The position numbers were made by a program, and so were the translations under genes. Positions 1-7,538 of a stretch of DNA of 64,000 nucleotides are shown here, piece by piece. The notes beneath the pieces are model-generated. The model worked only from the letters and a program-made list of their open reading frames with translations, had not been told where the DNA came from and did no database searches. Positions within the stretch are counted from its first letter, which is position 1. Each line of letters starts with the position of its first letter. The DNA comes from Equibacterium sp963662035 (lineage in GTDB: Bacteria > Bacteroidota > Bacteroidia > Bacteroidales > UBA932). The DNA lies in assembly GCA_963662035.1 (NCBI GenBank), contig CAVLDO010000006.1:1-64000 (forward strand), written 5' to 3'.

Positions 1-581
1 ATAGAAGCAGCCTCTGTCGTTGCCACAACCACGGGCGTTCCCTGTTCATCCCACTTTACCGCAGCCGTACCGGCCAAGGCATAGCCGTCGACGCTTTCCA
101 GTTCGACCTTCGTTACTGCGGACATACTGAAGTTCAACTTTATGCCGCCGCCGACGGCCCGGAAAGTCAGGGATCCGGAGAGCGTGCGGGCTGCCGATAC
201 GGCGGCTGCCGTATCGTAACCGTCGCTCCCTGCAGTTTGTGCGGCGGGAATGGATACGGTTATGCTTTCCCGGTCGCAAGACACTGCGTTCTGTGCCGGA
301 TACACGCCATACAAGGGATCACTGTCGATGTACTCTCCTTCGATGGAGCTGGACAGTCCCGAAGCTGCGCCGGATGCCAGTGTTTCCACGCAGAGCGTCT
401 GTCCATCGTGAAACAGCATTATCCCGTCGCCTTTATTCCAACTGCTAAAAAGAGCGTCGGCGATATCTGCGGTAAGGTCATTGCCGGCAGGAGTTTGCTC
501 CTGTTCCAAAGGGTCGTCAGTTGAGCAGGCCACAAAGGCAAGCAGTGCCGCAAAACAAAATAATATGCTATTTTTTACCAT
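1..581 (-). CDS. Fimbrillin-like surface lipoprotein, partial (3' end beyond window)
   Basis: The reading frame opens with ATG at 581 and stays open to the window edge, about 193 codons. It begins with a lipoprotein signal (hydrophobic core, then FVAC|S with the lipid-attachment Cys at residue 19). The mature part has the hallmarks of the Bacteroidota fimbrillin/Mfa-like family: a DPLYGVYPA segment (compare the usual YaVYP), an ITVSIPAAQ strand, and a later SLTFRAVGGGIKLNFS strand followed by VELESVDGYALAGTAAV. Such proteins are exported as lipoproteins and form or decorate fimbriae. It starts 1 nt after the stop of the upstream gene, so it is the last visible member of the sigma-factor operon. 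Family assignment is from motif memory. The C-terminal half is not in the window, so pilin, anchor or tip protein cannot be told apart. Confidence 0.72.
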   Translation of the reverse strand, partial: MVKNSILFCFAALLAFVACSTDDPLEQEQTPAGNDLTADIADALFSSWNKGDGIMLFHDGQTLCVETLASGAASGLSSSIEGEYIDSDPLYGVYPAQNAVSCDRESITVSIPAAQTAGSDGYDTAAAVSAARTLSGSLTFRAVGGGIKLNFSMSAVTKVELESVDGYALAGTAAVKWDEQGTPVVVATTEAAS

Positions 582-582
582 A

Positions 583-1017
583 CTATTTTTTACCCCGTTT
601 TGAGGACAGGCGCTTCATCATCTGGCGCTCCGATTCATATACTCTTTCTATTTGCCGGGGTGTCAAGAATTTACTGTATTCCGAATAATATTTCTTCCGC
701 AGGTCAAGAATCTTTTGACTGTGGGCGAATCTGTCATTCATCGCCTGTTCTGCTTCTTGATCCGAAAGGTTGGATGCGCTCTTTTCGGGACGGGGGCCCA
801 GTGCCCATATATCTTTCTGGTATTGGCAAAACGTCTCTACAAACAACTTGGTTGTCTCTTCGTCCATCACCATTTCGCCAGCGATATACCTCGCCTGTTT
901 TTCCGCCAGTTCCTCGCGGGTCAGGCGCTGCCTGCTGCTGTTTTGCGCGTTTATCGTCCCGCAGAAGGCCATCAATGCGACAGCTGCGGATATGAATACT
1001 CTAACAATCTTTTTCAT
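583..1017 (-). CDS. Small exported helical protein of a sigma-factor operon
   Basis: This 144-residue protein has an N-terminal signal peptide (residues 1-24, ending GTINA|Q). The mature region is highly charged and predicted helical, with the pattern REELAEKQARYIAGEMVMDE, then FCQYQKDIWALGPRPEKS, and a basic tail. Similar small proteins sit beside ECF sigma factors in Bacteroidota and resemble Spy/CpxP-like periplasmic stress sensors in general character. The specific function is unknown. It lies between the anti-sigma-like gene (16 nt upstream) and the fimbrillin-like lipoprotein (1 nt downstream), so it is probably co-transcribed and may help sense envelope state. No catalytic motif is visible. 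Confidence 0.75.
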   Translation of the reverse strand: MKKIVRVFISAAVALMAFCGTINAQNSSRQRLTREELAEKQARYIAGEMVMDEETTKLFVETFCQYQKDIWALGPRPEKSASNLSDQEAEQAMNDRFAHSQKILDLRKKYYSEYSKFLTPRQIERVYESERQMMKRLSSKRGKK

Positions 1018-1033
1018 AATGTTTTATCCTGTT

Positions 1034-1369
1034 TTAATCATTCATAAAAATATCATCTTGGTACACGGAGACAAGATACACCTGGTCTTCCGCTCCCAGA
1101 TTACCGAATGCCTGTTCCACCTCTGCAAAGTCTGCCGGATGCACAGCGTAAGACCCGTGATTGAGAATAAGAACCAGCGCAACGATTGCCGCCGCCGTTG
1201 TCAGGGCCGTTATCGTCATACGTATTAAATTGCGGCGCCGTTTTATCTTGACAGTAGGCCGAGGGTTCAGCCCCTGGCAGATGTTGTCCTCCATTTCAAA
1301 GAAGAAGCCATCGGGAACATTATAAGGCATCCGCTTACCCACGTTATTGAAATCGAAATCACTTTTCAT
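1034..1369 (-). CDS. Single-pass membrane protein, probable anti-sigma factor
   Basis: This 111-residue protein has a cytosolic N-terminal segment (residues 1-50, with YNVPDGFFFEMEDNI, a motif common in Bacteroidota sigma-operon proteins). One transmembrane helix follows (about 51-69), then a short acidic periplasmic tail. The topology and its place 10 nt after the ECF sigma gene fit an anti-sigma factor that holds the sigma factor at the membrane. No zinc-binding ZAS signature (HxxxCxxC) is visible, so this would be a non-ZAS type. The role is inferred from position and topology. Confidence 0.68.
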   Translation of the reverse strand: MKSDFDFNNVGKRMPYNVPDGFFFEMEDNICQGLNPRPTVKIKRRRNLIRMTITALTTAAAIVALVLILNHGSYAVHPADFAEVEQAFGNLGAEDQVYLVSVYQDDIFMND

Positions 1370-1379
1370 ATATCCTTTT

Positions 1380-1919
1380 TTAATCGTGCGAGTTCATATA
1401 CTGTATGATCTTGTCTTTGGCTATATGGTAATTTGCCTTCACGGCAGAAACCGTAGAGCCGGTAATATCGGCAATCTGCCTGTAGTCTAGTTCATCGTAA
1501 TAGCGCAGGTTGAACGCAATCTGCTGTTTTGCAGGGAGCGACAATATGGCGTTCTGCAGCTTGACCGCCTCCAGATCGCCGTAGTTAACATACTTGTCGG
1601 CTGCCATACTGCCGGAAGCGGCGTCGCTGCAGTCCAAAGAGAGCCGTTCATCGGGATAGCGGCTCCGTATGCGCAGCGCCTCATTGGTCGCGATCCTGTA
1701 AATCCACGCAGTGAGCGAGCCGCTTTCATCGAACCTGCCGAAAGAACGGAATATCCTCACGAAGGTCTCCTGTGCTGCGTCCTGCGCATCGGCGTGGGAC
1801 ACAAGGAGCCGGCGGATATGCCAATAGACAGGCTCCTTGAATCTTGACATCAGCAGCCGGAATCCCTTGTCGGGATTCTCCTTCATCGCAAGGATAATAT
1901 CTTTGTCTTTTACAACCAT
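1380..1919 (-). CDS. ECF (sigma-70 family, RpoE-like) RNA polymerase sigma factor
   Basis: At 179 residues this is a typical ECF sigma length. Region 2 is visible around residues 20-90 (DAQDAAQETFVRIFRSFGRF, then LTAWIYRIATNEALRIRSR). Region 4 lies near the C-terminus (LPAKQQIAFNLRYYDELDYR, QIADITGSTVSAVKANYHIA, the helix-turn-helix). It directs polymerase to a dedicated promoter set, probably including its own operon. The next genes downstream are the putative anti-sigma protein, a small exported protein and a fimbrillin-like lipoprotein, which suggests envelope or surface-adhesin control. The preceding small secreted-protein gene ends only 16 nt upstream, so the operon may start there. Confidence 0.93.
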   Translation of the reverse strand: MVVKDKDIILAMKENPDKGFRLLMSRFKEPVYWHIRRLLVSHADAQDAAQETFVRIFRSFGRFDESGSLTAWIYRIATNEALRIRSRYPDERLSLDCSDAASGSMAADKYVNYGDLEAVKLQNAILSLPAKQQIAFNLRYYDELDYRQIADITGSTVSAVKANYHIAKDKIIQYMNSHD

Positions 1920-1935
1920 TGCGCGGCGGATGTCC

Positions 1936-2304
1936 TTATCTCTTGGTGTATACTAATTTCTTTCTGTTCAAGATAACCGGTGTTATCGGATTGCGCTCAT
2001 CGCAGGCAAACGCGTCAAGTTCCGCCCTGGCCATCGCCTTCGTCAGCCCCGTCATCTTCGCGTATTTCTTTACTGACAAGTATTGGTTGTGTTCCAGATA
2101 CGCGGTGGCCATTTGAAGCCGCTGCTTTTGATTGAGATGGTTGCTTATGCGCGCTGCCGCTGCCGGTCTGGGCACTACGTTTACGACACGTCGCGGATGG
2201 TAGGAGCGGTGTTGATGATGATGGCTATACAGTTGTGCATCAGCCGAGCCGCACACCAGAATCAAAGCCACGGCCGTTAATCCTATTTTGACTATTGCAT
2301 TCAT
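1936..2304 (-). CDS. Small secreted protein of unknown function
   Basis: This 122-residue protein has a signal peptide (cleavage after GSADA, residue 23). A His/Arg-rich linker (YSHHHQHRSYHPRR) follows, then a compact C-terminal helical region (about 60-122: QKQRLQMATAYLEHNQYLSV, KKYAKMTGLTKAMARAELDA). That C-terminal region looks like a small helical bundle and has an HTH-like pattern, but the signal peptide argues against DNA binding. It ends 16 nt before the ECF sigma gene and reads the same way, so it is likely the first gene of that operon. The family recurs next to sigma genes in Bacteroidota. The His-rich stretch could bind metal, which is speculation. Confidence 0.72.
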   Translation of the reverse strand: MNAIVKIGLTAVALILVCGSADAQLYSHHHQHRSYHPRRVVNVVPRPAAAARISNHLNQKQRLQMATAYLEHNQYLSVKKYAKMTGLTKAMARAELDAFACDERNPITPVILNRKKLVYTKR

Positions 2305-2410
2305 CTTTTAAATATTTACGTTATACATACAAACTGTTCTTCCGGTTGAACTTTGCATATAATACCCGGCAAAATAACAAAAGTCAAATTATAAAAGCAT
2401 TTTTGTTTAT

Positions 2411-2455
2411 AAAACAAAATAAGCGCACCGGAGTGTGCTCTCCGGCGCGCTTATT
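2411..2455 (-). terminator. Rho-independent terminator of clpB
   Basis: On the minus strand a 15-bp stem (AATAAGCGCGCCGGA paired with TCCGGTGCGCTTATT, one G-U pair) closes a short loop and is followed by TTTGTTTT. It lies 24 nt after the clpB stop codon. The rest of 2305-2478 is AT-rich and holds no gene I can support. Confidence 0.85.
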
Positions 2456-2478
2456 CTGCATTTCAGGCCGCTTGTGGC

Positions 2479-4587
2479 CTATTTGAGTACAAGTTTTCCG
2501 TCGTCGATGTCGGCGGTGATGGTCTCCTCCCTCTTGAGAGAGCCGTCAAGCAGCTGTTTGGCCAGGGCGTCTATCAGGTCTCTCTGCAGCACGCGCTTGA
2601 TGGGGCGGGCGCCATAGGCGGGATTGTAGCCCTTCTCGGACATATAATCCGCAAAAGCGTCGGTAAACTTCAGGTGGATGTTCATCTCCTCCAGCTTGCC
2701 CTGCAGCTGAGCCATCTGCATCTTGAGAATCTCCCGCACATTTTCTTTCGAGAGCGGGTGGAACATTATTATCTCATCGATACGGTTGAGGAACTCGGGG
2801 CGGACGCTGCGCTTGAGCAGCTCCATAACCTTGTCGCGACACTTGTCGTAGTCGGTGCCGGAGGCGATGCTCTCCTGGATTATGTCGCTGCCCACGTTGG
2901 AGGTCATAATCAGGATGGTGTTCTTGAAGTCCACCGTGCGCCCCTTGTTGTCGGTCAGACGGCCGTCATCGAGCACCTGCAGCAGCACATTGAACACATC
3001 GGGATGAGCCTTCTCTATCTCGTCGAGCAGCACCACCGAATAGGGTTTGCGCCGCACCGCCTCTGTAAGCTGGCCTCCCTCGTCGTAGCCCACATATCCC
3101 GGAGGCGCTCCCACCAGCCGCGACACGGTGTGCCGCTCCTGGTATTCGCTCATATCGATACGGGTCATCATATTCTCGTCGTCGAACAGATATTCGGCCA
3201 GAGCCTTTGCCAGCTCGGTCTTGCCCACGCCGGTAGTGCCCATAAAGAGGAACGAGCCGATGGGGCGCTTCTCGTTCTGCAGCCCGGCACGGCTGCGGCG
3301 CACAGCATTGGCCACGGCGCTGATAGCCTCCTGCTGCCCCACTACCCTCTTGTGGAGTTCGTCTTCTATGTGAAGCAGCTTCTCTTTCTCACTCTGCAGC
3401 ATCTTGGTCACGGGGATGCCGGTCCAGCGGGCCACAACCTCGGCGATGTCGTCCTCGCCCACCGCCTCGTTCATAATGGGGTCGCTCCACGACTCCTTCT
3501 CTTTGGTGAGGCGGTCGATGTCCTCCTGCAGACGCTGCAGACGACCGTAGCGGATTTCGGCCACACGGCCGTAGTCGCCGTCGCGCTCTGCCGCATCGGC
3601 CTTGTGGCGCAGATCCTCCATCTCCTGCCGCTTTGCGCTGAGGTCGTTGAGCACGCCCTTCTCGGCGTCCCATTTCTTCATGAGATTCGCCTGCTCCTTC
3701 TTGGTCTGCTCCAGGTCGCTCTCTATTTTGCTGAGCTTGGCCGACTCGCCCTCCTGCTTTATGGCGGCCTTCTCGATTTCCAGCTGTTTTATCTTGTGGT
3801 TGAGCAGGTCGATGGGCTCGGGCACGGAGTTCATCTCCAGACGGAGCTTGCTGGCCGCCTCGTCCACCAGGTCGATCGCCTTGTCGGGCAGGAAACGGTT
3901 GGTGATGTAGCGGTGCGAGAGCCTTACCGCCGCTATTATGGCATCGTCTTCTATGCGCACCTTGTGATGGTTTTCATACTTCTCCTTAAGACCTCGCAAA
4001 ATGCTGATGGACTCGGCCGGCGAAGGCTCGTCTATCATAACCATCTGGAACCGGCGCTCCAGCGCCTTGTCGGTCTCGAAGTATTTCTGATATTCGTCCA
4101 GAGTGGTGGAGCCGATGGCCCTGAGTTCGCCTCTGGAAAGGGCCGGCTTAAGGATGTTGGCGGCATCCATCGCGCCGCTGGTGCGGCCTGCGCCCACCAG
4201 GGTGTGGATTTCGTCTATGAAAAGGATTATCTCGCCGTCGCTCTCGCTCACGGCCTTGACCACAGCCTTCAGCCTCTCCTCAAACTCGCCCTGATACTTG
4301 GCGCCGGCAATCAGGGCACCCATATCCAGGGAGTAGATGGTTTTGGTCTTAAGGTTCTCGGGGACATCGCCGTTTACTATTCTCTGCGCGATACCCTCGC
4401 TGATGGCGGTCTTGCCCACACCGGGCTCGCCCACCAATATAGGATTGTTCTTAGTCCTGCGGCTAAGAATCTGCAGCACCCTGCGAATTTCGTCGTCACG
4501 ACCGATCACAGGATCCAACTTTGACGCACGCGCCCTCTCGTTGAGGTTCACTGCGTATTTCTCTAATTCCTGAGTGTTATTGGTCAT
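2479..4587 (-). CDS. clpB: ClpB-type AAA+ disaggregase lacking the N-terminal domain
   Basis: ClpB rescues aggregated proteins with the DnaK system by threading them through a hexameric ring. This protein has 702 residues, against about 860 for usual ClpB. The start, MTNNTQELEKYAVNLNERAR, aligns with the linker just before AAA-1, so the roughly 150-residue Clp_N domain is absent. AAA-1 has Walker A GEPGVGKT (53-60) and Walker B ILFIDEIH. The coiled-coil M-domain (about 255-375, distinctive for ClpB over ClpA/ClpC) is present. AAA-2 has Walker A GTTGVGKT (about 450-457), the pore motif GAPPGYVGY and an intact C-terminal D2-small domain. No N-domain coding sequence lies upstream: 4588-4721 is non-coding and is followed by a tRNA. 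A 15-nt palindrome at 4663-4677 precedes the gene. Confidence 0.95.
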   Translation of the reverse strand: MTNNTQELEKYAVNLNERARASKLDPVIGRDDEIRRVLQILSRRTKNNPILVGEPGVGKTAISEGIAQRIVNGDVPENLKTKTIYSLDMGALIAGAKYQGEFEERLKAVVKAVSESDGEIILFIDEIHTLVGAGRTSGAMDAANILKPALSRGELRAIGSTTLDEYQKYFETDKALERRFQMVMIDEPSPAESISILRGLKEKYENHHKVRIEDDAIIAAVRLSHRYITNRFLPDKAIDLVDEAASKLRLEMNSVPEPIDLLNHKIKQLEIEKAAIKQEGESAKLSKIESDLEQTKKEQANLMKKWDAEKGVLNDLSAKRQEMEDLRHKADAAERDGDYGRVAEIRYGRLQRLQEDIDRLTKEKESWSDPIMNEAVGEDDIAEVVARWTGIPVTKMLQSEKEKLLHIEDELHKRVVGQQEAISAVANAVRRSRAGLQNEKRPIGSFLFMGTTGVGKTELAKALAEYLFDDENMMTRIDMSEYQERHTVSRLVGAPPGYVGYDEGGQLTEAVRRKPYSVVLLDEIEKAHPDVFNVLLQVLDDGRLTDNKGRTVDFKNTILIMTSNVGSDIIQESIASGTDYDKCRDKVMELLKRSVRPEFLNRIDEIIMFHPLSKENVREILKMQMAQLQGKLEEMNIHLKFTDAFADYMSEKGYNPAYGARPIKRVLQRDLIDALAKQLLDGSLKREETITADIDDGKLVLK

Positions 4588-4662
4588 ATCTCTTGTGTTT
4601 TTAGGTGGTCCCTTGCGGGATCCGCAGAGATATAATCAACATATTTGCCAGCGGCTATTTTT

Positions 4663-4677
4663 CTGCCATTTTGGCAG
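4663..4677. promoter_or_regulatory. Perfect inverted repeat upstream of clpB (candidate operator)
   Basis: CTGCCATTTTGGCAG has two perfect 6-nt arms around a 3-nt centre, 76 nt upstream of the clpB ATG and just before the tRNA-Arg terminator. It has no T-run and a short stem, so it is not an obvious terminator. It does not match CIRCE or CtsR heat-shock operators. A dimeric repressor site is a guess. Confidence 0.35.
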
Positions 4678-4682
4678 TATAT

Positions 4683-4716
4683 AAGAAAAGACGGGCGCCT
4701 TTGCGGCCGCCCGCCT
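4683..4716 (-). terminator. Terminator downstream of tRNA-Arg
   Basis: On the minus strand a GC-rich stem (CGGGCG paired with CGCCCG around GCCGCAAAGG) is followed by TCTTTTCTTAT, starting a few nucleotides after the 3' end of the tRNA gene. Confidence 0.75.
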
Positions 4717-4721
4717 CCCTG

Positions 4722-4793
4722 TAGCCCCAATAGGAATCGAACCTATATCTAAGGTTTAGGAAACCTCCGTTCTATCCGTTGAACTATGAGGCC
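4722..4793 (-). tRNA. tRNA-Arg (anticodon CCU)
   Basis: A 72-nt cloverleaf reads on the minus strand. The 7-bp acceptor stem is GGCCTCA/TGGGGCT with discriminator A. The D-arm contains AGTTCAACGG. The anticodon stem is GAGGT/ACCTT with loop TTCCTAA, giving anticodon CCT, which reads AGG. The T-arm is ATAGGTTCGATTCCTAT. The 3' CCA is not encoded and must be added after transcription. It follows yceD-rpmF in the same direction. Confidence 0.95.
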
Positions 4794-4801
4794 GTATAAT
4801 G

Positions 4802-4825
4802 AAAAAGGGGTCTGTAAGATACCCC
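4802..4825 (-). terminator. Short terminator-like hairpin after rpmF
   Basis: On the minus strand GGGGT pairs with ACCCC around ATCTTACAG and is followed by TTTTT. It lies between the rpmF stop (4868) and the tRNA. The stem is only 5 bp, so it may be weak or an attenuator. Confidence 0.5.
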
Positions 4826-4867
4826 CATTCATTCTTGAGCGCGCATGTGTCAGCGCCGCAAAAAGAC

Positions 4868-5050
4868 TTACTGAGCCTTCTTTACGATGATCTGACGGCC
4901 GCGATAGTAGCCGCACTCGGGGCAAACGTGGTGATACATTACCGTAGCGCCGCAGTTCGAGCAAGTTGCCAGTGTAGGCATAGGTGCTACGTCGTGGGTT
5001 CTTCTTTTGTCTCTGCGCTGCTTGGAGACTTTTCGTTTAGGATGTGCCAT
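4868..5050 (-). CDS. rpmF: Large ribosomal subunit protein bL32
   Basis: This 60-residue basic protein begins MAHPKRKVSKQRRDKRRTHD, the bL32 signature. It has a four-cysteine zinc ribbon, C30-x2-C33 and C43-x2-C46, so it is the zinc-binding paralogue type. It is a structural component near the peptidyl-transferase side of the 50S subunit. It follows yceD by 26 nt, the conserved yceD-rpmF pairing. The usual downstream plsX/fabH are not here; a tRNA-Arg follows instead. Confidence 0.97.
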   Translation of the reverse strand: MAHPKRKVSKQRRDKRRTHDVAPMPTLATCSNCGATVMYHHVCPECGYYRGRQIIVKKAQ

Positions 5051-5076
5051 TTTATTTTACTTTTATTCTTTAATTA

Positions 5077-5592
5077 CTATTGCTGTCCTTCCAACATATC
5101 TTTAAGGCCGCTGAACGGGGTGTTGCCCCCGCCGCAGGCGCCGTCTTCCTCTCTGCTCAGGCGGGCGACGGCCTCGGGATTGCACTCCCCTTCGGGATGA
5201 ACCCTGCACATCGGCACCGAAACGCAGACCAGATCGTAAAGAGTCTGACTCAAATCCAGCTCTGGAGTGCCTTCGCGCAGGATTATGACATTGTCATCCT
5301 CCTCCACGATATCTTCCGGCTCCGCATCAAAGCGCACCGAGAGAGTCTCCGTCACCTCCACCGGAAGGAACATCTCTTCCAGACATCTGTCGCAGAGCAC
5401 CTTGACTCTGCCGGCTATCTGCAGGGAAACCTCTATCCAGTCGCCTCTGTGCCGCACAGCCACGTGAACGCCGCACTCAATACCCTCCAGAATATCACGG
5501 CCGAAGCCCTCCAGAAAGCGGTCGTCCAAAGAGAAATCGAACTCCTGCCCCCGGCGGGTAGTGCCTTTGAGAGGAATGATTATCTCGCTCAT
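5077..5592 (-). CDS. YceD/DUF177 family protein
   Basis: From the ATG at 5592 the product is 171 residues (MSEIIIPLKGTTRRGQEFDF). An upstream in-frame start 39 nt earlier would add an unconserved tail, so I reject it. The DUF177 core is visible, with the paired cysteines C67-x2-C70 in VKVLCDRCLEEM and an acidic region after it. The family is genetically coupled to bL32 and, in other bacteria, implicated in 23S rRNA metabolism. The exact reaction is unknown. It is co-transcribed with rpmF. Confidence 0.88.
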   Translation of the reverse strand: MSEIIIPLKGTTRRGQEFDFSLDDRFLEGFGRDILEGIECGVHVAVRHRGDWIEVSLQIAGRVKVLCDRCLEEMFLPVEVTETLSVRFDAEPEDIVEEDDNVIILREGTPELDLSQTLYDLVCVSVPMCRVHPEGECNPEAVARLSREEDGACGGGNTPFSGLKDMLEGQQ

Positions 5593-5649
5593 AGCTACGC
5601 CTATAGCAAATTGGGGTGCAAATATAGTCAATTTTTTGCGAAATGCAAC

Positions 5650-7449
5650 CTATTTTAAAGCAGCGCGTTTGCGGGCCGTTTCGTCGAGCAGTATCTTGCG
5701 CAGGCGCATCGACTTGGGGGTCACCTCCACCAGCTCGTCCTCCTGGATATACTCCAGCGCCTCTTCAAGGCTGAACTTGACGGCCGGGGGAAGCATAACC
5801 TTCTCGTCGCTGCCGGCAGCGCGCACGTTGGTGAGCTTCTTTGTCTTGCAGATGTTTATGGTGAGATCCCTCTCGCGGGTGTGCTCGCCAACCACCTGGC
5901 CCGCATAGACCTCCTCGCCCGGCTCTACAAAGAAGCGGCCGCGATCCTGCAGCTTGTCCATCGCATATGCGATGGCGGTGCCGGTGTCAATGGACACCAG
6001 AGAGCCGTTGGTGCGCTGCTCTATGTCGCCCTTATAGGGCTCGTAATCCTTGAAACGGTGGGAGATGACCGCCTCGCCGGCAGATGCGGTGAGCAGGTTG
6101 CTGCGCAGCCCCATCATACCCCGGGAAGGGATGTCAAAGTCAAGATGAGTGCGGCCGTCGCGCGAATCCATACGCACCAGAGCGCCCTTGCGGCGGGTGG
6201 CCATCTCTATGGCGCGCCCCACAAACTCATCGGGCAGGTCTATGGTGAGATTCTCAATCGGTTCGCACCTCTGGCCGTTGATGGTTTTGTCCAGCACCTT
6301 GGGCTGGCCCACCTGCAGCTCGAAGCCCTCGCGGCGCAGAGTCTCGATGAGGATGGACAGGTGCAGCACGCCACGGCCGTAAACCACAAAGGAGTCGGTG
6401 CCGACGCCCGGCTTTACGCGCAGCGCAAGATCTTTCTCCAGCTCGCGGTCCAGACGCTCCTTGAGGTGGCGGCTGGTCACGAACTTGCCCTCGCGGCCGA
6501 AGAAGGGGGAGTCGTTGATGCAGAAGATCATGCTCATCGTGGGCTCGTCCACGGTGATGGGAGGCAGCGGCTCGGGATTCTCGAAGTCGGCCACGGTGTC
6601 GCCGATCTCAAACCCGTTGAGGCCTACCACGGCGCAGATGTCGCCGCATATCACCTCCGGCTGATTCTTCTTCTGCAGCCCCTCAAACACCATAAGGTCT
6701 TTGATTTTCTGCTTCTCTATTATGCCGTAGCGCTTGCAGAGGGAGATGTTGTCGCCCGCACGCAGCCTGCCGCGGGTCACGCGCCCCACCGCGATGCGCC
6801 CCACATAGGGGGAATATTCGAGCGACGATATGAGCATCTGCGGGGTGCCCTCCACCACTTCGGGGGCAGGAATCTCGCTGATAATGACATCCAGCAGCGG
6901 GGTGATGTCCTCGGTGGGCTTTCGCCAGTCGTGGGACATCCAGCCCTGCTTGGCGCTGCCGAACACAGTCTTGAAGTCAAGCTGGTCTTCGGTGGCGTTG
7001 AGGGTGAACATCAGGTCGAACACCTGCTCGTTGACCTCGTCGGGGCGGCAGTTGGGCTTGTCCACCTTGTTCACCACCACGATTGGCTTCTTGCCCATCT
7101 CGATGGCCTTCTGCAGCACAAAGCGGGTCTGCGGCATAGTCCCCTCGAAGGCATCCACGAGCAGCAGCACGCCGTCGGCCATATTGAGCACGCGCTCCAC
7201 CTCTCCGCCGAAGTCGGCGTGGCCGGGAGTATCTATAATGTTGATTTTAACACCTTTGTAGGTAACGGAGACATTCTTGGCAAGGATGGTGATGCCGCGC
7301 TCGCGCTCCAGGTCGCCGGAGTCAAGGATAAGTTCGCCCATCTTCTCCACCTCGCGCAAATGGGAGGTCTGCTGAATCATTTTGTCCACCAGAGTGGTCT
7401 TGCCGTGGTCCACGTGGGCAATAATCGCAACGTTTCTGATATTCTGCAT
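5650..7449 (-). CDS. typA: Ribosome-associated GTPase TypA/BipA
   Basis: This 599-residue translational GTPase of the EF-G superfamily acts in 50S assembly and stress adaptation. The G domain has G1 HVDHGKTT (12-19), G2 ERERGITI, G3 DTPGHADF and G4 NKVDKP. Domain II, the EF-G-like III and V domains and the BipA-specific C-terminal domain follow, so the length is complete. The ATG lies 87 nt from divergent guaA. A -7-like box TATTTTTG sits at 7470-7477. Confidence 0.97.
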   Translation of the reverse strand: MQNIRNVAIIAHVDHGKTTLVDKMIQQTSHLREVEKMGELILDSGDLERERGITILAKNVSVTYKGVKINIIDTPGHADFGGEVERVLNMADGVLLLVDAFEGTMPQTRFVLQKAIEMGKKPIVVVNKVDKPNCRPDEVNEQVFDLMFTLNATEDQLDFKTVFGSAKQGWMSHDWRKPTEDITPLLDVIISEIPAPEVVEGTPQMLISSLEYSPYVGRIAVGRVTRGRLRAGDNISLCKRYGIIEKQKIKDLMVFEGLQKKNQPEVICGDICAVVGLNGFEIGDTVADFENPEPLPPITVDEPTMSMIFCINDSPFFGREGKFVTSRHLKERLDRELEKDLALRVKPGVGTDSFVVYGRGVLHLSILIETLRREGFELQVGQPKVLDKTINGQRCEPIENLTIDLPDEFVGRAIEMATRRKGALVRMDSRDGRTHLDFDIPSRGMMGLRSNLLTASAGEAVISHRFKDYEPYKGDIEQRTNGSLVSIDTGTAIAYAMDKLQDRGRFFVEPGEEVYAGQVVGEHTRERDLTINICKTKKLTNVRAAGSDEKVMLPPAVKFSLEEALEYIQEDELVEVTPKSMRLRKILLDETARKRAALK

Positions 7450-7469
7450 ATAATTCGTGAAATGGAGCG

Positions 7470-7477
7470 CAAAAATA
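7470..7477 (-). promoter_or_regulatory. Candidate -7 promoter box for typA
   Basis: On the minus strand TATTTTTG fits the Bacteroidota TA-N2-TTTG consensus, 21 nt before the typA start codon. No clear -33 TTTG is visible at 18-21 nt spacing. Confidence 0.45.
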
Positions 7478-7508
7478 CAACATTTATAGAAGATATCGCA
7501 TTTTTTTA

Positions 7509-7516
7509 TACTTTTG
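7509..7516 (+). promoter_or_regulatory. Candidate -7 promoter box for guaA
   Basis: TACTTTTG matches TA-N2-TTTG, 22 nt before the guaA ATG. The upstream sequence is AT-rich but has no exact -33 TTTG. Confidence 0.5.
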
Positions 7517-7538
7517 TTGGCCTTATCAATCCGGATTT

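Noticed and set aside
2674..4524. 616-codon plus-strand frame opposite clpB
   Set aside because: It is the antisense of a clearly conserved AAA+ gene and shows no domain or signal of its own.
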